Assembly: GCA_047967505.1 (NCBI GenBank) | Contig: CM106539.1 | Direction: 5' to 3' (one strand) | DNA from: Dipteris shenzhenensis | Taxonomy: Eukaryota; Polypodiophyta; Polypodiopsida; Gleicheniales | DNA length: 64,000 nucleotides | Part shown: in pieces, positions 10,907 through 21,045 of the stretch | Position numbering within the stretch: position 1 is the first letter of the stretch | How the letters are laid out: each line of letters begins with the position of its first letter | Notes under the pieces: model-generated | Databases searched by the model: none | What the model saw: only the letters and a program-made list of their open reading frames with translations | Told to the model about the DNA's origin: nothing | Program-made: the position numbers and the translations under genes

Positions 10907-13007
10907 ATGGCAAGAACCAAATCAACTGCAAGGCAAGTTGGCAAAGGACCAGGTCTTGCAGCAACAGCAGCTGGGATAGGTTCCAAGAAGTTTAGTGTGC
11001 CTCCAAAGGGAAGAGCTTCACATGGCAGGAAGGGTAAGCCAATGAGCTTGCTCAAGCAAAAGGCCAAAAGATTGAATAAGGGTGCAGGTGTGCTAAGGGA
11101 AATAAGGAGGCAACAGAAAGCCATAGGTTTTGCAATACCCAAAGCACCCTTTCAAAGACTGGTGAGAGAAATTTGTGACAGTTGGAACGTTGGGTTCAGG
11201 TGGAATAGAACTGCCATTCTTTCCTTGTAGGAAATGGCAGAGGATTACCTGGAGAAATATTTTGAGGATGCAATGCTTGTAGCAGCCCATGCTCACAGGG
11301 TGACTTTGATGGCCAAAGATTTCAACACTTTGTCCAGAGTGAGATGGAGATATGACAAGCTGGTTCATCCTGTGGAATGGCAGGACATCAAAATGAGAGA
11401 TATATTGCTAATTCCACCTACAAGGAAGGTCAAGGTTGATGAGGTAAAGGTTGTTGAGGTAACACACTCAAAGAACACCAGAGGGAAGGCTGCTTATGAG
11501 GACTCACTGAAGCAGCAAATAAAAGAAACAAAATCTGTTATAGATGTGGAGACTGGAAAGAAGGAGCTACACATACATAGAAGATTGAAGGAGCTGGGCC
11601 CTGATGTAGTTGTACATATTGAGGATGAAGTTTCAGTCAATGATTTTGATTTGACAAAACAATGCTTAGCAGCATTGGCTAACAAGAATGAGTATTGCTC
11701 AGATACTATCATTCTTGCAATGCTCTAGTAAGTGTCTTTAAATTTTACATTTTTTGCAAATCAATCCTCCTTGTAACTCTTTTATAACCTACCCTAATTA
11801 TGTTCTGATCCTATGCAGCATGATGAGAAGCTGGCTTCACCCCTCTGTACAACATACAGTCCATATTGTTGACCCAGCCATTTCTTCTAGATTAAGAGAT
11901 GCAAAGGAGACTCCCATGAGTATTTCTAGCTGGTTCAAACACTGCAATTTTGAAGTAATTGACATTTTGCTACTTCCATATCATAGCAGGTATGTGGGTG
12001 ACTACTTCTTTTAAGATTCTTCTTTAATATTGGGAACTCTTGTAGCCTTTCATTTTCTTATGCTTTTTTCCTTATGCAGTGACCACTGGAGTTTTGTGTC
12101 TATTGACATCCAGCAGAAGCAATGCTTTCTATTTAACTCTCTAAAAAACACACACAGAGAGCTGAAATTGTAAGTATTGTGTGTGCTTTTTGAACTCAAA
12201 ACTTCATTATTTTGATACCATACTAACTAAATTATACATATTGCAGTTGTATTAGAAGGCTATTAGATGCATTGGATCATTGTCCTCCAAATGTCTCTCT
12301 GTTGGATTCAATAGAGCCATTAAGTCTAGAGGTAAAAAGTCTATTAAATGCTATGTCTTTGAACTTATTGAATAATTTTGTTTTGTGCTGATGCTCACAG
12401 TTTCTAACATTTTTTTCTAACTGTACAGACACCACAACAAAATGATTCAAGTAGTTGTGGATGGAGGGTGCTGATCAATGCAAAATATATACTTTCAAGC
12501 TACTTTGAAAAGGAACACCCAGATCTGGTAAGGAAAAATACTTTTCATTTAGCTTGAAGATAATTCATAATGATACAAAGTGTTCTAAATTATCCTCTGC
12601 CATTGCAGATGAAAGAGGATAGCTTCAGCCCCAACTATGTACATAATTTTAGAGCTCATACAATTTGGAGGTTTTTGAGCTATGCCTCCCCCAAACCTAT
12701 TGTAGCAGCTACTGTGGAGCTGGGTGAAAGCTCTAAAGTACAAGAAGGTGTCATACACCTTGATCCCACATATGAAGCACCTAATGTTGAGGACCAGAAG
12801 CCACAGGAGCAATCACAGAGTGCTGAGGAGGAGCAGACACAGGAGCAAAGACCTGCTGCTGATGTTGAGGAGAAGGTGGAGAAGCAGCAAAGAGAGGCTT
12901 CTGGGGCAGTGGAGGAGACAGGATGGAGCACGGACAGGATGGAGCAGCAGAGAGAAGATCCTCCAGAAAATGTAGAGCAGCCTCTGGATGAAACTGTACA
13001 TAAATAG
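10907..13007 (+). pseudogene. Gene C: histone H3-like domain fused to a Ulp1/C48 cysteine protease
   Basis: Exons are 10907-11727, 11819-11989, 12080-12169, 12247-12331, 12429-12527 and 12609-13007, all GT-AG with matching phases (about 554 codons). Residues 1-60 form an H3-like tail starting ARTKSTARQ; 62-147 form an H3 histone fold (GVLREIRRQQKA, PFQRLVREI, EDYLEKYFEDAMLVA, AHRVTLMAKDF). After a linker, 260-440 is Ulp1-like: SDHWSFVSIDI (His 333), LFNSL (Asn 350 where Ulp1 enzymes have Asp), QQNDSSSCGW (Gln 392/393, Cys 399). The tail is Glu/Gln-rich. One in-frame TAG at 11228-11230 replaces the Gln of the H3 motif (CAG to TAG). A GT at 11162 and CTTGTAG before 11231 could splice out 69 nt in frame, removing 23 codons including the stop. 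C48 enzymes cut SUMO-like proteins. The fusion is clear; activity is doubtful. Confidence 0.85.
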
Positions 13008-13091
13008 AAAATGGATGTTAGAAATATGTTCTACAGATTCAGCTAAACAATTCTGTACAAAATCTTACTTGATTGAATACAAAACCTTTCT

Positions 13092-14827
13092 TTATGGAGT
13101 CTGTGTGATCTCAATTTTAAAATTTTCTATGTCTTTGCATTTAACTGAGCTCTCTCTTCTTCTGAGTAACTGCAAAAAAGCAATATGAATTAGAGTGGTA
13201 AATTAAACTAATAGCAATGCTTATAGAGACTAGGATAAATCAGATGGTGTACCTTTCTGTTCTTGTATATAAATAAAAAGTCGTTTGAGATAGAACCTTC
13301 AGTCTCAAACAGAATGTCACTGCGCAATTGAGCTAGGGAGCAACATTCTCTTAACGAGATATTGGCTACCACATCACCATTCTCAACAACATCAATATCA
13401 ATAAGTTTATTTTGTGCACCAAACGACTCTTCATCTTGGTCCATTGGGACAAGCTTTGTGCCTAGCATTCGACTGCGCTTGTAATAAAAAGAGAAAATAA
13501 AATTTTGTGATGCAACCATGTACTTCAGTTGCATAGAAGGTTGGACCACCTCACAAAACACTGAACTACATGTCTTCTTATCCCAACCTTTATCCAAAAA
13601 TTGTGGCATGCATGCCAAATTTGTTGCTTTAACTATGAACATTGTTTTTGAAACCTTTACTGGAAAGGTATTAAACAAGTCTACAAAAACTGTGAGAGGC
13701 ATGCACAAAGAAATTTTTACTATCCTAGTGGCAATATTGGGCCTCAGAGCTTTCTGTACTTCTGTAAAAAGCTTCGCCCTATATGCCTCTGTGACACTAG
13801 AATGTGGGTGAGGCCAATCCACCGAATTCCACACTGAAAGGTCTTGTTTTATTAATACACCATGTGTGTTAGCTTTGTCCAGCAACTGATAAAAATGATC
13901 AGTAAAAAATATACCCGATTGAGCTAGCTCTGTTGCACATCGACCTTGGTATTGTTGTTCTCCTATCGATCCATGCAGAACATCTATAAATCCCAGAATA
14001 CAATCGATGTTTTGCCATGTCTCATATGATGAAGGATATAAATCTGAAATAAAACAACACAAGAATGTCAATAAGTTAAGAGAGAAAGCTTCATCTTAAA
14101 AATCCATACACCTCATGATGGAAAAAACCACAATAGAAAAATATACAATTAGGCCTGTGTTGTGGAAGATTTTTTTGATAGTCTCGCAAGACAAGTTCTT
14201 TATGCATGTACACGTGCTGAATCAAAACTTCTTTCACGGATATCTTCCCTTTGGTGATTTTAAAATCTCGTACTCTTCCCTTCCACGATGCCAAGAAAAT
14301 GTTTTTTGTCTGGGGTCTTTTTCTTTTGCTAGGTTGCATGAGCACCCATGCTCCTTTCGAAACACTAAACCTTTCCCAAGTTCTTTCTGTTTTGACTGTA
14401 CTTGAATTCTCTACCGATGAAATAGAAGAAGCAGGTCGACGGGGTAAGGATGTTTGGTATAATTTTGCCTTCGTAGCATTATCATCCACAGAGCGTCTTC
14501 CACAAGAACGGCCGTGGTTTTGGTTCACCATGGAGATTTTCTGAATCTGTAACAATAGCAAAGTAATGTAACTAAGATAACAATTTGAAGTTTCAAGAAA
14601 GAGAAAGTGGGCAAACAGACAGTTGACGAGAAACATCTTACTCTACGCCAAACAGGATCAAGGGAGCAGTTTTGGAAAAGGAAGGCTGTTGCACAATGAG
14701 GCAATGGTGTAGAATGGTAGACCTTTCGCACGAAAGGCGGCACAACATTTGAAAATTCAAAGGAAGGTGGAAGCGGGAAGGATCTTGTCAGATAAAATGT
14801 CAGTTTAGATTCTATCTTCTTGTCCAA
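13092..14827 (-). CDS. Gene D: transposon-encoded protein of unknown function, four exons
   Basis: Minus-strand exons are 14827-14642, 14546-14129, 14043-13253 and 13169-13092; the three introns (95, 85 and 83 bp) join in phase and give about 490 residues without a stop. The donor at 14128 (GTTTTT) is weak, but it keeps the frame. The protein has a basic N-terminal third with a nuclear-type cluster (QPSKRKRPQTKN), a segment KGRVRDFKITKGKISVKEVL, a central globular part (WQNIDCILGFIDVLHG, FTDHFYQLLDKANTHG), and a C-terminus with LRECCSLAQLRSDI then SNDFLFIYKNRK, whose strand-helix-strand pattern recalls a ubiquitin-like beta-grasp fold. That fold is inference. I recognise no named family. It converges on gene C with 84 bp between the ends and starts about 160 bp from the right inverted repeat. 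Confidence 0.65.
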
Positions 14828-14990
14828 AGTTCTTCTAAGAATAAAAAACCAATCTCCTCATTAATGTAGCACGCTTGTACTTACATAAAGTATTGTTTCT
14901 TTTTTCTATTTTCTCTTATTTTCGTGAATTTTCAACGTTACGTTGGCCTTCTATTGATTGGTTGAGAGCTTATTTTTCCAAACCGTAAAA

Positions 14991-15017
14991 GGCCCCAAAA
15001 TGAGCTCCCTTTTTCCC
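14991..15017 (-). repeat. Right terminal inverted repeat
   Basis: Reverse complement of the left end with one mismatch; it finishes GAGCTCCCTTTTTCCC, followed by TA at 15018-15019. The gene D start codon lies about 160 bp inside. Confidence 0.9.
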
Positions 15018-15400
15018 TAATGGGATACTGAGGTGACCTTGTCTCTCTTAATGCTGAGCAGATTTAAACTCATGCTCTTGGGTGGGGTGGCTGGTATTGC
15101 TGGCGTCCACTGTAGGCAATCCTTGAAGAAATGATCTACCCCACAATGCACAAGGGTGAAGGTTCATTTGAAGGAGCCACAACTGGGGTGAGGTCCTTAT
15201 AGGAGGAATCCTTCAAGAAGTATGGACCTTGGCACTTAAAGCTAGAGACAGGCAGGGTCATTGCCCCTTTGTAGGGACATTCACTGGCCTTGTGTGGTCC
15301 CTGACACATATAGCATTGGATTGGTGGTATATAGATCAAGCCATTCACGTCTCTTTCCTTGTGGAGAATCGGAGTCATTTGGTAGACTAGTATGTACTAA
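15018..15400 (-). pseudogene. Ty3/gypsy gag with CCHC-type zinc knuckle, right part
   Basis: The minus strand reads QCYMCQGPHKASECPYKG, a gag zinc knuckle with spacing C-x2-C-x3-H-x4-C, one residue shorter than usual before His. Downstream in the same direction it reads HLSIP and then continues across the transposon target site into LMLNVITR at 3294 and below. This is the 5' portion of the gypsy element whose protease and RT lie at 1131-2400. Stops occur (for example one in the stretch SAQH-stop-ERQ). It is not functional. Confidence 0.75.
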
Positions 15401-17095
15401 TCGTCTTGAAGCACGTAGTGGCTCATGGTGCTGGACCGACTAGTATGCTCTGTAAGGGGGTAAGTCCAAGCCACAAACATTTGATAAACCAAAGCACCAT
15501 CCACACGTTACCAACGCAAAAGCCCTCAAAGGTACCAAAAGACCCTCCTCTATGAAGCTTTACTGACATCCCCTTTAAAACTGAATGGGAGGGAGAGCAC
15601 ATCAACCAACCATTCAATGAAGAATATTGATGTGTTTGATGAAAATTTCTCATGACGAGCTACCAAAATGACACCAACTATCAATGAAGAAATTGAGCCA
15701 AAGAAACTTACACAAGTACCATAAAACCATCTCATGTATTAGAGCTAGAGATACAACAATTGTGATTACTCACTAGAGCCAAATCACCAAACAGAGCTAC
15801 ACACGTACAAAAATCAGATCTACCTCAAGATGCACTATAAAGATTATAAAATTTTCCCATTATCTTTGTCCACATCAGCTACAATAGAGTCAAGCTACTC
15901 CAAAGATCACAAAACTATCGACACCTCAAATTGAAGAAATACTTCAAACCAAAAAACACCAACAAGTTGACAATCCACTTGCAAAGAGACACAGCCAATA
16001 ACTAAACAGGCACCCACTAAATGCCAAACCAGGACAAAAAACTACAGTTGTAATGAAACTCGAAATTCCCAATCATTATTTGAATTGTCGTCTATAACAC
16101 AATAAATTTCATGAACTTTTTCAATGTACAAAAACCCAAAAATAATAGCATCTTTTCCAGAATCCATGTATTCAATCATGAATCCTTGCTTCGCATGTAT
16201 TCTATTGCAATACCATTCAATTGAAGATAAGAAAGTGAAAGAAGTAGGACCAGATTCTAGATCCGCAAGTTTCTTAAACAGTGGAACAACCACAAGGGTT
16301 GTGCTGTCTGACATTCCCACAATGCTTTCATATTTATACTGAATGCCTCCATTCACTAAATAGAATAGTCTTTTGGTAGGATAACACCATTGGATGAGAA
16401 CCTAAACCACAAGCCTCTAGCTTTGACTTTGACTCTCACAAATCTCCAATGCTCAAAGACTCACAATCGATCTACTTGCTCTCAACAATTCAACAAAACT
16501 TGCCTAGAATCTCTCAGTCTCTCAGAACGTTACAACATTTTTTCAACGCAAACGCACTTATACCAAATGATAGAAATTAAAAGCATGCAACTCATTTTTA
16601 AAGGTCTCTCTCGTATACCAAAATAAATACTACATGAGATTAAGAAGAAGAGACGATGAGGAGACAATCAACAAGTGATAGAATAGTGACCAAAAGCTTT
16701 ATATACGATCTTGGACTAAAAGACAAAGGCTCACATCTATAGACCAGGACTTTCTCACTTACAAGACCACTCGAAATGAAATAAAACTAGAAAAAAAATA
16801 TATTCGATCATGTATTAGAATCCTACAAATTTTCATCATGTTTCGACTATCAGTGTCCCACATGGTTATGAAAAAAAGCAACGTTCATGACCCACATGTG
16901 TTCTAGTGTGTGCGACGAGGTTCATTAACCCTAGTTTGGTAGCATAACATGACACAAAAGTGTCCTTTTGAGGTTTTGGCAAAAAAAATAATAACTTGTT
17001 GTAGATGTGTCTTTTGGTTATTTCCTCTCTTGAGCTTAAGGTAGACTCATAGGACTATTATTTTAAAATATAAGAAGCACCAAAAAGTATTACAT
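15401..17095. other. Mostly unrecognised sequence, possible gypsy leader and one odd ORF
   Basis: No known domain is visible. A 104-residue minus-strand ORF at 16042-16356 (with [18 protein letters not shown] and [20 protein letters not shown]) has protein-like composition but no recognisable family. 15401-15735 could still belong to the gypsy gag or leader. 16400-17095 is AT-rich without clear structure. Confidence 0.3.
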
Positions 17096-17098
17096 GTG

Positions 17099-17397
17099 CA
17101 TATCAATCAGACATTTGTAGCAAAAGTTCTACCTTCTACAAAACTGCTAAAAGTTGATGTTTTGTTACAGCCAGTAAATTACTTCGTTCGCAAGTAGTGC
17201 CAGAAGTTTGTGGACAGCCATATTTCAAGCTACCTATCTTCCAATACATAAGGAATCACATTCTACTTTGAACTGAGAAGTTTCAGATCTTTGAAGAAGC
17301 TATAATTTTTATTTTGGAAGCGTATCAATCAGACATTTGTAGAAGTTATACTTTGTACAAAATAGCTAAAAGTAGCTGTTGTTACAGCCAGTAAATT
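17099..17397. repeat. Two diverged direct repeats about 223 bp apart
   Basis: 17099-17180 and 17322-17397 share TATCAATCAGACATTTGTAG, then a diverged middle, and end in GTTACAGCCAGTAAATT. Two copies only; function unknown. Confidence 0.7.
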
Positions 17398-17399
17398 GG

Positions 17400-19910
17400 G
17401 TATTTCTTCAACTCGTAGAGTTTCCACATACGAGACCTTGTGCAATCGTAGTTTTGCCTGACACCGTGAAAACGTGGCTCCCTTGTTCATAGTGTCGAGG
17501 AAGCTTGCTAGTCTTGCTCATCATGGGAATGCACAATGGAGCAAATATATATGTATATATATATCTACAATAATGTCCTATACTGCTCGTGCCCGTGCAA
17601 CCTAGGAGGTATCTCTCCGCATTCACACATAGGGGGGAAAAAACTCCGTAGAAGTTTCTGCGCATCTACCTCGAGGGTCTCAGGAAGGAGGCCAGTTGCA
17701 TGCATAAAGTAAAATATATGCGACCTAAAGGAAGAAAAACGCGACAGTGACACTGATTCTAAGCTGCTTGCTCTACGTAGTTTCTCACATTCTACTCAGA
17801 TAATCGTCGAGTGGAAGGGATGATAGTCACACATCCATTACCCTTTTCTATGCTACTCAGAGATCTTCCCATCCATTATATGTGGTTTATCAAGATATTG
17901 GACGGAGGTGGAAACCCGCTAAAAGAAGCTCGTGCTCAGACATGAGCTAAATGATGAGCCAGTAGATCGATAATAGCAATGTATCCTAGTGTGGCGCGAA
18001 CTAAAGACGTTTGATAGCTCACCAGGCCGATTTCATGTAATCTTGAACAGTGGTGTAGAGAGGGTCCGTAGTAGCTCGTAGTTCCTATGGGAGTTCTTAG
18101 CTACAACATAAGCAAGTTGAGCCGTAATACAGAGTGTCAGGCTACACTATAGAAGGCTCAGAGCATCATGTGATAGTAAGTGGTGCTCTGTTCTATCATA
18201 CAATCCTGGAACAATGCAGGATCAAAGTCATAAGGAAGTTGCAACTTTATCACGCTGTTATGCCAGAGCTGAAGTTGTCACCCCAACCCCTTGTAGGAAA
18301 GAATAACACAGAGTATTCCACCGAAGAGTAGGGTTTATAATGGCTAAAGCAAACTTCAAAGAGGGAGGAGAGTACCTCCGTTGATGTGTCAAGGGGGAGC
18401 TCAACAGCTACGACACAGGCCTTGAGCATTGCTCCCTCAACACAGTGCGTCCTCCTTCAAGCAAGGTTCTCCATCGAATGAAAGTCGAGCGTTACTGCAT
18501 AGGAGTCCGAGAGTGGAGCTTGCTCGTAGGAAGTATGGACCGTAGTTTCCCCGCGCCCATGCGTGTGCTCTCCCAGCATCTATGTAGCCTCACTACACGG
18601 AATAAGCTCCCATATTCTCAGTAAAAGAGCTAGCTCTCGAAATCAGAACCATCTCAGCATTTCCCAAATGTCAGAACAGTTGAGAAGAGTCCAACCTTCC
18701 AAGTGCTGCCCACCTTTGTTCACCGGAGATCACCAGAGGACAAACATTAGAGCGTGTGTAGGAAGCATGGCTATCCTCCGACGTTCCTTCGTTTTTTGTG
18801 TGCCTCTTTCGTGTTCTGCACTTCGCTGGAACGAACAGAGCTAGGTGGCGTGAGGATTGAATACAGTTCTCCGAGTGGGGAACGCTGGAAAGCTTCGTGA
18901 GTGGAAGCTACTTCAGGCTTCTCATAAGAAAAGCACCGAAGTAACCACAAATCAGACAATCTCCCAAGCGGAAGGGGTGAGAATCACAACACTCAAAGTC
19001 AGACCAGTTGGAAACTATATCAGCAGGTTGGAAACCTTCCAAGGCGGTTGCAGGTTGGAAACTTTCTTCGCACGCACCTGTGTAACCGCCATTCTCGTAA
19101 TAGAAATCTGAATTTGCGTGGAGGGTGTCGGAATTCTGTCTGCCCTTTCGACCAAGACATCTCACTACGCTAGCAGGACCAAGGGCATCCAAAGCGCATG
19201 GAGATGAGCTCCTAGATCTGCGGGGTACGTGAAGTTTTGATGTGGATTGTAGAAGCTTCTTGAGTACTTATCTTGGACTGTACCTTTTCCTTTCCTTAGC
19301 ATGTGCCACGTCTACCAAGCTTTTATCATGTTCATTTACATTAGCTCCACAACTCATTAAAGTACAAGTTTGTCGCTTGTCTCCAACTCCTATGGTCCAC
19401 TCACCTCCAAGCCACAATTCATTAATTTGAGAGTGCATATCTATAGACCTTATCCTTCTCCCATCCTTTAGTAAAACCATGGTACAAGTATCGCCAATAT
19501 TCAGGCATACACATCAACTTTTAACCATGAAGACCCAACCTCCTTTAGCAAAGATATGCTTTCCAGGTGCTCGAAGAGTTGATGGACCTAAGAGAATCAA
19601 GATCCACAAGGGGAAACCAGGACCAATTAAGTCGGCCATCCATCAATTAATTCTCATGGCCTTTAAATTCAGCTCTCCAATAAATCTATATACCAATCAG
19701 GTCCAAACCATTATGTTTCCCTTATGATGTATGTGAAACCACTATCCACTTATTCCCGTTGATTAATAACTTTGGGGAAAAGACATTCTAAATTTACAAA
19801 ATCTCATAGTATATATAAAGGACCAAAAAATCCAACAAAGTGAAGGCACCTTTTTCTCCAACTTTCAATAATAGTACCCAAGGTCATCAAAGTGTTGAAC
19901 AAGTGCCAGG
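17400..19910. other. Unrecognised sequence
   Basis: About 2.5 kb without a recognisable gene. Short frames on both strands (for example 18563-18844, 19479-19727) have no family features. The composition is more GC-rich than the flanking repeats, so old mobile-element debris or a decayed gene is possible. Confidence 0.3.
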
Positions 19911-19914
19911 ATAC

Positions 19915-20068
19915 TCCTCTCCCATACCAGTGTGGGGGGCCATAGCATAAAAGTCATGTGGACCCATCATGCACACCTAAGGTCACAAGGGTCCTCTCCT
20001 ATACCAATGTGGGAGGCCATAGCATAAAAGTCATGTGGACCCATCATGCACACCTGAGGTCACAAGGG
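19915..20068. repeat. Tandem duplication, 2 x 77 bp
   Basis: Two adjacent copies begin TCCTCTCC and end CACAAGGG, with a shared core including CATAGCATAAAAGTCATGTG. They differ at only a few positions. Confidence 0.9.
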
Positions 20069-20082
20069 TCCCCAACGGGAGG

Positions 20083-20084
20083 GT

Positions 20085-20120
<36 letters not shown>

Positions 20121-20190
20121 GGGGGGGGGGGGGGGGATGGCAGGGGGAGGGGGGAGTTGTTGCAAGGGCACCTCAACCCCCCCCCCCCCA
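20083..20190. repeat. Compound microsatellite: GT, GA, poly-G, then poly-C
   Basis: A GT run (20085-20106) passes into a GA run (to about 20120), then about 16 G (20121-20136), a G-rich stretch and a poly-C run (about 20177-20189). The short proteins predicted here on either strand are artefacts of this composition. Confidence 0.95.
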
Positions 20191-20264
20191 CCTCCCCTGG
20201 CCTCGCCTCCCTGCTAGGCATGCAAAAAATGAAATGCCGATGCACCAACATGGAAAAATTTTAT

Positions 20265-20467
20265 TGAAGAAGTAGACACTAGGAAACAATGGTAGCATAT
20301 GTGGCAAGATGTTTTCAACGTGGTCAACCAATCATATTATAGCAGCTTCATAATATTAGGACATGAAGGTGGTGGTCCTAGTCTTTTTGTCCATTCATAG
20401 AGGTGTCGAATCTTTAGAGTAGCTGGCTTGATGAAATCCGCAACTCGGCCTACATCTTTGCATTAGA

Positions 20468-20470
<3 letters not shown>
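20265..20470 (+). repeat. Partial LTR of the gag-only copia family
   Basis: It shares AGCTTCATAATATTAGGAC-like sequence and TTTAGAGTAGCTGG with the LTRs at 20581 and 22444. It lacks both ends, so it is a fragment of the same repeat family, cut off by the following CT/CA microsatellite. Confidence 0.6.

Positions 20471-20471
<1 letters not shown>

Positions 20472-20532
<61 letters not shown>
20472..20532. repeat. CT/CA compound microsatellite
   Basis: About 20 CT units followed directly by about 10 CA units. A further CT run lies at 21012-21043. Confidence 0.95.
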
Positions 20533-20580
20533 AATCACTTGAATATTTGTCTTGTTAGGCTGAAATCCCATTAGGGGAAT

Positions 20581-21006
20581 TGTTTGGACATTAGTGACTA
20601 TTTGACTACATGAAATGACATGCTCATGCATGACCACAACATGACATTTCAGTGGCTTCATAATATTAGGACGTGAAGGTAGTGGTTCTTGTCTTTTTCT
20701 CCCGCGCACAGGGGCTAGATTTTTTAGAGTAGCTGGTTTAATGAGATTCGTCACTTGGTCTAAGAATATGTAGTGCAACTGCTAGTCTATAGGGTCCTTA
20801 GTCTCTGAGTCTTGTAAGGCAGCAATAATAGTAGTGATGCGCTACCTTAGTCCAATTTAATACAATAGTGTGTTTTTGGCCTACCATAGGCGGAGGCCTA
20901 AGTAAACCCAATGGGGCTCCTGAAAGCTCATTTTTTCGTGGGATTGGCAACACTTGGTAGAAATCTAGAGATCTCCTCTCTTTCCACATTTTTAGCCCCC
21001 TCCTCT

Positions 21007-21045
<39 letters not shown>

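Larger units (their letters stand above)
3295..15017. mobile_element. 11.7-kb DNA transposon with terminal inverted repeats and four genes
   Basis: The left end begins GGGAAAAAGGGA and the right end finishes TCCCTTTTTCCC. The terminal 27 bp match as an inverted repeat with one mismatch. TA flanks both ends (3293-3294 and 15018-15019). Removing the element and one TA joins two halves of a minus-strand gypsy gag region in frame, which independently supports these boundaries. Inside are genes A (+), B (-), C (+) and D (-), all with short GT-AG introns, plus a 2.2-kb divergent spacer with palindromic repeats. The superfamily is not recognised. Large size, several genes, a C48 protease and a histone-like domain set it apart from ordinary cut-and-paste elements. 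A frameshift in A and a stop in C suggest this copy is decaying. Confidence 0.88.

Noticed and set aside
3295-15017. Assignment to Polinton/Maverick, CACTA, Harbinger or KDZ
   Set aside because: No DNA polymerase B, no CACTA ends, no clear TWA 3-bp duplication, and no recognisable KDZ motifs were seen; I left the superfamily open.
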